A stretch of 8,500 nucleotides of DNA, from assembly GCA_021160155.1 (NCBI GenBank), contig JAGHDB010000319.1, positions 1 to 8,500 on the forward strand, written 5' to 3'. The position numbers and the translations under genes are program-made. This DNA comes from Bacteroidales bacterium. Lineage in GTDB: Bacteria > Bacteroidota > Bacteroidia > Bacteroidales > UBA12481. The notes under the pieces are model-generated. The model was not told the DNA's origin. It saw only the letters and a program-made list of their open reading frames with translations, and ran no database searches. Below, piece by piece: positions 1-5,677 of this stretch; position 1 is the stretch's first letter, and each line of letters begins with the position of its first letter.

Positions 1-159
1 CATTTGGGGCTGTTCAGTGAGGATATCGATTTTAAAACCAAGCGGTTACTGGGTAATTTTCCGCAGGCCTATTCCCACTTGGCTTTGATTGAAGCTGCCA
101 TTACCCTCTCAGATGAGAAACTTGCTCCTGAAGATCAATTTATCCTAACCACGCAATAG
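1..159 (+). CDS. Glycoside hydrolase family 15 protein (glucoamylase type), C-terminal end only
   Basis: The frame is open from base 1 and ends at TAG 157-159, giving the last 52 residues of a longer protein. The segment LLGNFPQAYSHLALIEAA matches the conserved C-terminal stretch of the family 15 (alpha/alpha)6-barrel, where bacterial members read like 'G.LLGNFPQAFSHLALINAA'. The preceding GLFSEDID also fits the usual 'GLLSEEID' motif. Family members release glucose or related sugars from alpha-glucans or trehalose and are often cytoplasmic in bacteria. The catalytic residues lie upstream of the window, so substrate and activity cannot be judged. The gene converges on the minus-strand gene ending at 179 with 19 bases between stops, and no hairpin terminator is visible there. 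Confidence 0.85.
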   Translation, partial: HLGLFSEDIDFKTKRLLGNFPQAYSHLALIEAAITLSDEKLAPEDQFILTTQ

Positions 160-178
160 CTGTTGAACTTCGCGTGTG

Positions 179-841
179 TCATATGAAATCGGATATTTTT
201 TTGAGATCCACGGCAAACGGGTAGTTGCTGCCTTTAATAGTCAGCACCTGATCCTGATTTAATCCGGTTTTAAGTTCTGCGGTACCACTTTTACGGTCAA
301 TGTGCTGATCAAGATCGATGACTGTATTGCGGTCGAAAGTGATACGGATCTCAGCCGCATAAAATAGTTGTTCGATCAGGTACAGCCGGCTGAGTTCATT
401 ACGGAATTGTTCCGGGTTCCGGTCGCGAAACCCACGGATAGCATTCTGCAGTGAATACCGGAGTTCATCCCGTAATAACCGGGTTTGGATTTTACCGATT
501 TCAAAATGTTTGACATTTTTCTGTTCTACTTTACCTGTCAGGTTGATTTGCGCTGCCGGAATTTTCATGTCACCTCTGACTGAAAACCGGTCTTGGATAC
601 GTACATCCAGAAAAGACCCTTCCCAAAGCGGAACTGATCCGAGCCGGTTTTTCAAATCCTTCGCCTCCGGTTCAGAAAGGCCGATTTGATAGGAAATATT
701 AAACCCATTGAAGTCCAGAATGTTATTAAACATGCCCCGTTTGTCAAAGAGGTCGCCCAGTTGCAAACTTTCATTGGTATGGGAAAGCAGCTCCAGTTTG
801 TCATACATCCGGGCAAAGGTTCGTATAGAAATGATATTCAT
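179..841 (-). CDS. Hypothetical protein, 220 aa, cysteine-free, probably cytoplasmic
   Basis: I do not recognise the family. The product has no signal peptide, no membrane segment and no cysteine, with a single Trp at residue 73. Residues 50-110 look beta-rich, with alternating polar and hydrophobic residues. Residues 115-165 look strongly helical and charged (for example RLLRDELRYSLQNAIRGF). The C-terminal part (165-220) again looks beta-rich. The ATG at 841 is the first possible start, because an in-frame TAA lies five codons upstream. A second in-frame ATG at residue 12 is an alternative. A perfect TATCTTTG box on the same strand (881-874) sits 32 bases upstream of the start, which supports expression as its own unit. 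It is convergent with the family 15 gene and divergent from the peptidase genes, so context gives no functional hint. Confidence 0.72.
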   Translation of the reverse strand: MNIISIRTFARMYDKLELLSHTNESLQLGDLFDKRGMFNNILDFNGFNISYQIGLSEPEAKDLKNRLGSVPLWEGSFLDVRIQDRFSVRGDMKIPAAQINLTGKVEQKNVKHFEIGKIQTRLLRDELRYSLQNAIRGFRDRNPEQFRNELSRLYLIEQLFYAAEIRITFDRNTVIDLDQHIDRKSGTAELKTGLNQDQVLTIKGSNYPFAVDLKKISDFI

Positions 842-873
842 GAATTGAATAGTTTAGCATCCGGGTAAATGAC

Positions 874-881
874 CAAAGATA
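874..881 (-). promoter_or_regulatory. Bacteroidota-type -7 promoter box for the 220-aa hypothetical gene
   Basis: The plus strand reads CAAAGATA, which is TATCTTTG on the minus strand, a perfect match to TAnnTTTG. Transcription would begin around 862-870, leaving a short leader before the ATG at 841. No convincing -33 TTG element is seen at the usual distance, so the call rests on the -7 box and its position. Confidence 0.55.
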
Positions 882-975
882 CCAGACAGGCAGAATAATA
901 AAAAATCCGGATTAAATTTTCTTCATTCTGTTCAAGAACAGGTAAATCTCCTCTCTCTAAATGCGATAAATACCC

Positions 976-985
976 TATCTTTTTG
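976..985 (+). promoter_or_regulatory. Possible -7 promoter box for the M14 peptidase pair
   Basis: The sequence TATCTTTTTG resembles TAnnTTTG with two extra T bases; taken as eight bases, TATCTTTT matches seven of eight. It lies 20 bases before the ATG at 1006, the right place for a short-leader promoter. No -33 TTG box is obvious. It is weaker than the other two boxes in the window. Confidence 0.35.
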
Positions 986-1005
986 CTCTATTACCTAAAC
1001 CTCGT

Positions 1006-2946
1006 ATGATTATGAAACAGAATTATTTTCGATGTGGAAGGAGAGGCCTGATCCTTCTTGCAATCTCTGTTATGGGGGCCTTCACCCTGCAGGCACAAAA
1101 GGTCCCGATTAATTTCAACAGGTTCCATGGCTACACAGGAACCCAGGCTTACCTGAAGAAGGTGGCAAAAGCTTATCCCAATATCACCAAACTGGTGACG
1201 ATCGGAGAGAGCACTATGGGACGAAAGATCCAAGTGCTGATCATCTCTAACCGGAATACCGGCACTCCTCTTGACCGGTATGTTGAACTGCGCCATCCGC
1301 GCGGTGAGGTGAATAATGTTCCGCCGATGCAAACCGACCAGGTAAAGCCGGGGCTCTGGATCTGTGCCTCTACGCACGGGAATGAGTTTACCGGAACAGA
1401 AGTCTGCCTGTATGACATTGATAAACTGGTGACGGGTTACGGATCGGATCAGGAGATCACCGATTTGATCGACCATGATGTGTTTTATATTTGCCCGATC
1501 GTAAATCCCGACGGAGTGTTTAACAGCGTGGAGCGGGATATCCCGCAACGTTACAACTCCATGAAAAAGGATGATGACGGGGATGGAAAAATCAATGAAG
1601 ACGGGCCGGATGATCTGAACGGAGACGGGCACATCACCTATTTCAGATATAAAAATCCGAAAGGAAATTATATTCAGGACGAGGTGGATCCGCGGATAAT
1701 GATCCGCATCAGAAAAGGCACTAAAACCGACCGGCAACGGTGGTCGATGATCCGCGAAGATTTTGATAATGATGGTGATGGGAAACGAGGGGAAGATGGC
1801 GAACAGGGTATAGACCTGAACCGCAATTTTCCGGAGGGATGGTTCGATGATGCCGGCTACCAGGGCGGATCAGGCGACTATCCTACGTCAGCTCCCGAAA
1901 CCAGGGCGCTTGCCGAGTTCTTTACCAATCACCACAACATCCTGATGGCTGAGTTTTACCATACATCAGGCGGATTTACTTTCCGCCCGATGGGATCTCT
2001 GTCGGATAATTTAATGAATCCCAAAGACCGGGCGGTGTATGATTTCATCCTTGGAAAAAAATATGTAGAAATGATGGGAGGTGATGTACCGCAAGCCTGG
2101 CTCCACCCGGATTCATTGGATGTATATCGAAAAGCCCTGGAGAAGAGCTCCAAAAACAGTATTGCCATTAAGCGGGGGTACGAATTTCCCCGCCTGTGGA
2201 GAGTCAGTTACGATGAAATCAATGACAAACGTTACGGATTCGGACTTCAGGCCGACTGGGCTTTCAAGGAGTTCGGTACATATGCCCTGACCACAGAATT
2301 GTGGAATTACCGGAAAGATCTTCCGGGTTATACTTTTGAAGGGAAGGATGCCTATACCAGGTTTCAGCGTGCAGCCATCAGGTACCAGAAAGATCATTAC
2401 GGCGGAAAATACTTCCTGGATTGGAAACCTTTTAAACATCCCGAATTGGGTGAAGGAGAGATCGGAGGCTGGCTGCCTCAGTATGGAAGTAATAATGCAT
2501 TTCCGGGAGAACCGCTGTTGAAAGTCTGTGATACGCACTGGCAATATGAAAAATGGCGTGCCTCCCTGTTACCCAGGATCGAAGTGACCCAGGCTTCCGG
2601 CAGAGTATTGGAGAAGGCCGGACCCTATCGTGTCATTGAAGTGACTGCCAAAGTTGAGAACAAAGGTAAATTAGCTACCCAACTGGCACGCGGAGCCTCC
2701 CTTCCGGGAAACCGCCAGGATGTAGTCTGGCTGATCGGAAACCGCGATAAAGTGACCTTTTTGCAAGGCAGAGCCTTCCAAAAGATCGGAACCCTTGAGG
2801 GAACGATGAAAATTCCCAACCAGCGAACGGGTAAAAACAAAGCTGAGGTCAAGTGGATCGTTAAGGTAAAGGGCAACGCCCCGTTGAAAATTGTGGCCAC
2901 CTCCCAGAAAGGCGGCACGGTAGTTAAAGATGTCGAAATTAAATAA
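1006..2946 (+). CDS. Secreted M14-family zinc carboxypeptidase with DxDxDG loops (first of a tandem pair)
   Basis: This is a 646-residue metallopeptidase of the carboxypeptidase A (M14) family, predicted to remove C-terminal residues from peptides outside the cytoplasm. A signal peptide spans residues 1-30, with likely cleavage at LQA|QKV. Zinc ligands are H124 and E127 in HGNE and H319 in FYHTSGG. The substrate-binding pair is N272-R273 in DLNRNFP, and the catalytic Glu is E431 in LTTELW. NPDG (167-170) and SAPETRAL (295-302) are also typical of the family. Three acidic calcium-type loops sit between NPDG and DLNRNFP: DDDGDGKINED (189-199), DLNGDGHIT (203-211) and DNDGDGKRGED (254-264). Residues 520-646 form a C-terminal domain that looks like a beta-sandwich. 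An in-frame ATG two codons in (1012) is an equally plausible start. It is followed after 14 bases by a paralogue. Confidence 0.93.
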   Translation: MIMKQNYFRCGRRGLILLAISVMGAFTLQAQKVPINFNRFHGYTGTQAYLKKVAKAYPNITKLVTIGESTMGRKIQVLIISNRNTGTPLDRYVELRHPRGEVNNVPPMQTDQVKPGLWICASTHGNEFTGTEVCLYDIDKLVTGYGSDQEITDLIDHDVFYICPIVNPDGVFNSVERDIPQRYNSMKKDDDGDGKINEDGPDDLNGDGHITYFRYKNPKGNYIQDEVDPRIMIRIRKGTKTDRQRWSMIREDFDNDGDGKRGEDGEQGIDLNRNFPEGWFDDAGYQGGSGDYPTSAPETRALAEFFTNHHNILMAEFYHTSGGFTFRPMGSLSDNLMNPKDRAVYDFILGKKYVEMMGGDVPQAWLHPDSLDVYRKALEKSSKNSIAIKRGYEFPRLWRVSYDEINDKRYGFGLQADWAFKEFGTYALTTELWNYRKDLPGYTFEGKDAYTRFQRAAIRYQKDHYGGKYFLDWKPFKHPELGEGEIGGWLPQYGSNNAFPGEPLLKVCDTHWQYEKWRASLLPRIEVTQASGRVLEKAGPYRVIEVTAKVENKGKLATQLARGASLPGNRQDVVWLIGNRDKVTFLQGRAFQKIGTLEGTMKIPNQRTGKNKAEVKWIVKVKGNAPLKIVATSQKGGTVVKDVEIK

Positions 2947-2953
2947 GGGAGGA
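2947..2953 (+). promoter_or_regulatory. Strong ribosome binding site for the second M14 peptidase
   Basis: GGGAGGA lies seven bases before the ATG at 2961, directly after the stop of the upstream peptidase. Such purine-rich sites are uncommon in this phylum. It fixes the start at 2961 and implies translation from a shared transcript. Confidence 0.6.
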
Positions 2954-2960
2954 TCGTAAG

Positions 2961-4931
2961 ATGAAAACCAATAGAAAAAATAATATAGTTAAACAAGTTA
3001 AAAAGTCTCCTCGTGTGAAAAGATTCATGGGTGTTCTGGTGCTGATATTGTTCGTTGGAGGAGGACTGTTTCAGCCTGTTAAAGCACAAAGTAAATTGCA
3101 AACTTCACCCGGAAGATACCATGGTGAAATGGATTTTCCATGGAGCTGGAAAAGATACTATCCTTATAGCGAATGGACTCAAATGATGAAGGATATTGCC
3201 AAAAAATATCCGCAACTGGCTACTACCCAATCGATCGGTAAAAGCCGCATGGGTCGCGATCAGTATCTCATCACCATCACCAATAAAAAAACCGGTGATG
3301 ACCTGACCAAAACTGCAATGTGGGTGGATGGAGCCATTCACGGAAACGAAGTGAACGGGATCACCTGCTCACTTTACCTGGCATGGTACCTGCTGACACG
3401 CTATGATTATGATGCTTATGTGCACAATCTGGTGGATCAGTACACTTTCTACATTCTTCCGGGACTCAATGTAGATGCCAATGCTTCCTATGTGGAGCAA
3501 CCCAATACGGAGAATAACCCGCGTGAACCTTACCGGCCTGAGGATAATGATGGGGACGGATTATACGATGAAGATCAGACTGAGGATGTGGATGGCGATG
3601 GGGAACTCTCCTATATGTTTGTGGAGGATCCTAAAGGCGATCTGAAACTTTCACCGGATAAGCGAAGGTTTATATCCATCGGTGATGAAAAAGATTACCC
3701 GGGATTGCGCTTTAAACGTATCGGTTCTGAAGGATATGACAACGACGGAGACGGCTTGATCAACGAAGATGATATCGGAGGACCCGATCCCAACCGGAAT
3801 TATCCCTATGGATGGAAATTATCTGCCGGGGATCCCTATCCGATGTCAGAAAACTGTACCCGCAATGCGTATGAATTCATGCTGCACCATCCCAATATTT
3901 TTGCCAGTTTTCACTACCATAATATCGGGCGGCTGATCATGTTTGCTGCCCCGCAACCTGTTAAAACATCAGGGTCCCAGGCACAGCAGATGAGTTCCTA
4001 TGGCAGAAGAGGAGGCAGAATGACCACAGAGCAGCGTCTGGCTCAGATGCGAAAAGAGAATAAATACGCCCAATTATTTGATCGTCAGGTTCCAAGGGAG
4101 TTTCAGCATGACCTGAGTGTGCAAACGGATATTGTGACAATGGGTGCCCGGATTTTGAAGAATTACACACCGGTATTCGGCGGATTGTTGGGTCAGACAC
4201 TGGCATCGGCATACAATATGCTGGGTGCTTATGCTTATTTGATCGAGTTGTGGGGTTCTCCCACTTTTGATGCCGATGTGAATAACGACGGGCGGGTTTC
4301 GGATAAAGAGTATATGGACTGGATTGATATCGAGCTGACGGGTGAAGGATGGATTAAACCCCATCCGGTAGATCACCCGGATCTGGGCAGGGTCTGGATC
4401 GGCGGGTCGGGTAAGAAGCATGTGGGCAGAACTCCTCCGGCAAGGTATATTGAATCGGAAGCCCTCAGAAATACCCAATTTGTACTGTATTGTGCCAGTC
4501 AGTTCCCGAAAGTTGAAGTGGATGATATTGACCTGACCGATTTGGGGGATGGCCTCTACTGGGTGGATGTTACGGTGAAAAATGATCATACCTATCCGAC
4601 TGCTTCTGATCGCAGTAAAAAACTGAAACGGATCAAGCAGGATCAACTGTTTTTCAGCACTTCAAAAAATATTGAACTGGTTCCTCTCGATCCGAAACTG
4701 CCGATTATTGATCCGTATGCCGGACGGAGTATGAGGTATTTCGGATATGGAGGAGGCTCATCTTCAGGCGGGATTAAACCGGGAACCGGTAAAGAGATCA
4801 AGTTATGGCTGAACGCGAAAGATAAACAGACCTACCGTTACCTGGTACGTAAAAAAAGCGGTAAAGGATGGATCGAAATAAAAATCCACTCCGAACGGGG
4901 AGGGGATGATCAGATGCGGAAGGAGATCTGA
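2961..4931 (+). CDS. Secreted M14-family zinc carboxypeptidase with DxDxDG loops and an EF-hand motif (second of the pair)
   Basis: This 656-residue paralogue of the preceding gene has a long basic N-region (1-21), a hydrophobic stretch (22-37) and a likely cleavage site at VKA|QSK (42/43). Zinc ligands are H127 and E130 in HGNE and H320 in FHYHNIG. The substrate pair is N278-R279 in DPNRNYP, and the catalytic Glu is E429 in YLIELW, so the enzyme looks active. The usual NPDG is replaced by NVDA (170-173). Calcium-type loops occur at 195-205 (DNDGDGLYDED), 209-216 (DVDGDGEL) and 260-270 (DNDGDGLINED). A full 12-residue EF-hand loop, DVNNDGRVSDKE, is at 439-450. A Gln/Arg-rich insert (about 332-372) follows the third zinc ligand. 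A Gly/Ser-rich linker (596-610) lies near the C-terminus. Divergence from its neighbour suggests an old duplication with different specificities. Confidence 0.92.
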   Translation: MKTNRKNNIVKQVKKSPRVKRFMGVLVLILFVGGGLFQPVKAQSKLQTSPGRYHGEMDFPWSWKRYYPYSEWTQMMKDIAKKYPQLATTQSIGKSRMGRDQYLITITNKKTGDDLTKTAMWVDGAIHGNEVNGITCSLYLAWYLLTRYDYDAYVHNLVDQYTFYILPGLNVDANASYVEQPNTENNPREPYRPEDNDGDGLYDEDQTEDVDGDGELSYMFVEDPKGDLKLSPDKRRFISIGDEKDYPGLRFKRIGSEGYDNDGDGLINEDDIGGPDPNRNYPYGWKLSAGDPYPMSENCTRNAYEFMLHHPNIFASFHYHNIGRLIMFAAPQPVKTSGSQAQQMSSYGRRGGRMTTEQRLAQMRKENKYAQLFDRQVPREFQHDLSVQTDIVTMGARILKNYTPVFGGLLGQTLASAYNMLGAYAYLIELWGSPTFDADVNNDGRVSDKEYMDWIDIELTGEGWIKPHPVDHPDLGRVWIGGSGKKHVGRTPPARYIESEALRNTQFVLYCASQFPKVEVDDIDLTDLGDGLYWVDVTVKNDHTYPTASDRSKKLKRIKQDQLFFSTSKNIELVPLDPKLPIIDPYAGRSMRYFGYGGGSSSGGIKPGTGKEIKLWLNAKDKQTYRYLVRKKSGKGWIEIKIHSERGGDDQMRKEI

Positions 4932-4934
4932 TCA
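4907..4934 (+). terminator. Hairpin spanning the stop codon of the second peptidase gene
   Basis: TGATCAGAT (4907-4915) and ATCTGATCA (4926-4934) form a perfect 9-bp stem with a 10-base loop, and the TGA stop lies inside the second arm. There is no T-tract directly after it, so it is not a standard Rho-independent terminator. It may instead protect the mRNA 3' end. Confidence 0.4.
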
Positions 4935-4958
4935 CCGTCTCACCTGATTGATTTACCA

Positions 4959-4974
4959 AAAAAGATCTCTTTTT
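4959..4974 (+). terminator. AT-rich hairpin, possible weak terminator
   Basis: AAAAAG (4959-4964) pairs with CTTTTT (4969-4974) around the loop ATCT. Stem and T-run are the same bases, so it could end transcription from either strand only weakly. Its position between the peptidase pair and the next promoter fits a terminator role. Confidence 0.3.
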
Positions 4975-4989
4975 GATCAATATGATCAA
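4973..4989. promoter_or_regulatory. Palindromic operator candidate upstream of the PepSY/ferredoxin operon
   Basis: TTGATCAATATGATCAA has perfect 7-bp inverted arms around ATA. The same stretch also contains the direct repeat TGATCAAT (4974-4981 and 4983-4990). It ends 20 bases before the -7 box at 5010, so a bound protein would sit over the -33 region. The half-sites TTGAT and ATCAA equal those of FNR-type regulators, but the gap is seven bases, not the usual four. Confidence 0.4.
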
Positions 4990-5009
4990 TTAAGTTAAAG
5001 GGATTGCCA

Positions 5010-5017
5010 TATCTTTG
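5010..5017 (+). promoter_or_regulatory. Bacteroidota-type -7 promoter box of the PepSY/ferredoxin/rhaA operon
   Basis: TATCTTTG is a perfect TAnnTTTG match, 16 bases before the ATG at 5034. Transcription would begin around 5021-5026, giving a very short leader and ruling out the upstream TTG at 5004 as a start. No clear -33 TTG is seen, which is compatible with an activator-dependent promoter. Confidence 0.6.
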
Positions 5018-5033
5018 CGGCTTATTTATAAAC

Positions 5034-5372
5034 ATGCCGTTTCTAAAAAAATATCATAAATGGCTGGGGTTAATACTTACGGTCTTTATTCTGTTTGCTT
5101 CGGTTTCGGGTATTATCCTGAACCATAGAAAAGCACTTTCGGGTATTGATGTAAGAAGAACCCTACTGCCAAAAGAGTATCATTATCATAATTGGAATAA
5201 TGCTGCGGTAAAAGGCACGGAGAAGATTAATAATGACAGTGTTTTGATTTACGGGAATATCGGGATCTGGCTTACCGATAGCTCTTTCAGTAAATTTTCA
5301 GATTTCAACAAAGGGTTTCCAAAAGGAATTGATAACCGGAAAAAGCAGGCCCTCCGGTCGGCAGGTTTATGA
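5034..5372 (+). CDS. PepSY-associated membrane protein, N-terminal part (frameshifted gene)
   Basis: This 112-residue frame starts at ATG 5034, placed correctly behind the promoter box. It begins with HKWLGLILTVFILFASVSGI, a membrane helix (about residues 10-29), followed by LNHRK. The His-Lys-Trp before the helix and Asn-His after it are typical of PepSY_TM-type inner-membrane proteins, which often go with redox or metal-related systems. A soluble region follows, ending in GFPKGIDNRK, a stretch I associate with these proteins. The frame then runs into TGA at 5370-5372. The downstream frame (to 5677) holds the expected second half, so the two look like one gene broken near 5336-5366. Adding one base to the A5 run at 5340-5344 restores a 214-residue protein. 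It is either a sequencing error, a recent pseudogene or a split gene. Confidence 0.7.
   Translation: MPFLKKYHKWLGLILTVFILFASVSGIILNHRKALSGIDVRRTLLPKEYHYHNWNNAAVKGTEKINNDSVLIYGNIGIWLTDSSFSKFSDFNKGFPKGIDNRKKQALRSAGL
5336..5372 (+). other. Frameshift interval in the PepSY-type gene
   Basis: The downstream frame opens just after TAA 5333-5335 and the upstream frame closes at TGA 5370-5372, so the change of frame must lie between. The only homopolymer of five is A5 at 5340-5344. With one more A, the junction reads DNRKKAGPPVGRFMITG. The stop of the first frame and an ATG of the second overlap as ATGA (5369-5372), which could allow reinitiation. Confidence 0.6.
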
Positions 5373-5677
5373 TTACCGGGATGACATCCGATTATAATGG
5401 TGAAGAAATTTATTTTGGTTTTAATAAAGGAGCATTTGCAAGAAACCCTCAAAAACCATTTGTTGAAATGCCCCCGGAAATAGCACACCAACCCATTTCA
5501 CTTTGGAATGTGGCTCTGGAATTTCATACGGCCAGAATATATAAAGTCCTGTTTGGAAGGCTATATATTTTATTTATTCCCCTGGTAGGATTATTCGTAT
5601 TATTTATTTTAATTTCAGGTTTTCTTATTTGGTTTAAATCGCGAAAGAAAAAATTAGGGAAAGGTTTTTATGAATAA
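5369..5677 (+). CDS. PepSY-associated membrane protein, C-terminal part (frameshifted gene)
   Basis: This frame continues the preceding one after a shift. If translated from ATG 5369 it gives 102 residues. Residues 46-62 (WNVALEFHTARIYKVLF) resemble the 'W..LHDLHTGRLFG' segment preceding the last membrane helix in PepSY_TM proteins. The helix lies at about 66-89 (LYILFIPLVGLFVLFILISG and onward) and is followed by the positive tail KSRKKK, which would face the cytoplasm. An AGGGAAAGG purine run at its 3' end (5656-5664) acts as ribosome binding site for the next gene, which overlaps it by eight bases. Base composition is very AT-rich: the 60 bases from 5581 hold about 25% GC. Whether it is made separately through ATGA reinitiation cannot be decided from sequence. 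Confidence 0.65.
   Translation: MITGMTSDYNGEEIYFGFNKGAFARNPQKPFVEMPPEIAHQPISLWNVALEFHTARIYKVLFGRLYILFIPLVGLFVLFILISGFLIWFKSRKKKLGKGFYE

Noticed and set aside
160..178. Terminator between the convergent genes
   Set aside because: The 19-base gap holds no inverted repeat or T-tract that would support one.
904..913. AATCCGGATT, a 10-bp palindrome in the divergent intergenic region
   Set aside because: It is short, sits away from both promoter boxes and has no second copy, so it may be chance.
991..1737. Long minus-strand open frame opposite the first peptidase gene
   Set aside because: It lies fully within a gene with intact M14 motifs, its protein resembles no family, and it has no promoter box. 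The same reasoning removes other antisense frames in 2113-3101, 4074-4646 and 7564-8106.
4973..4989. Calling the palindrome a true FNR box
   Set aside because: The half-sites TTGAT and ATCAA are present, but the gap is seven bases instead of four, so only a generic operator candidate is supported.
5004..5033. Possible TTG start at 5004 extending the PepSY-type protein by ten residues
   Set aside because: The TATCTTTG box lies at 5010-5017, inside this extension, and the ATG at 5034 begins with the expected PF.KKYHKWLGL start of the membrane protein.
5339..5345. Programmed -1 frameshift site as the firm explanation of the split gene
   Set aside because: G-AAA-AAG is only a partial slippery heptamer and no strong downstream hairpin was found by eye. 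An indel in the A run explains the data more simply.
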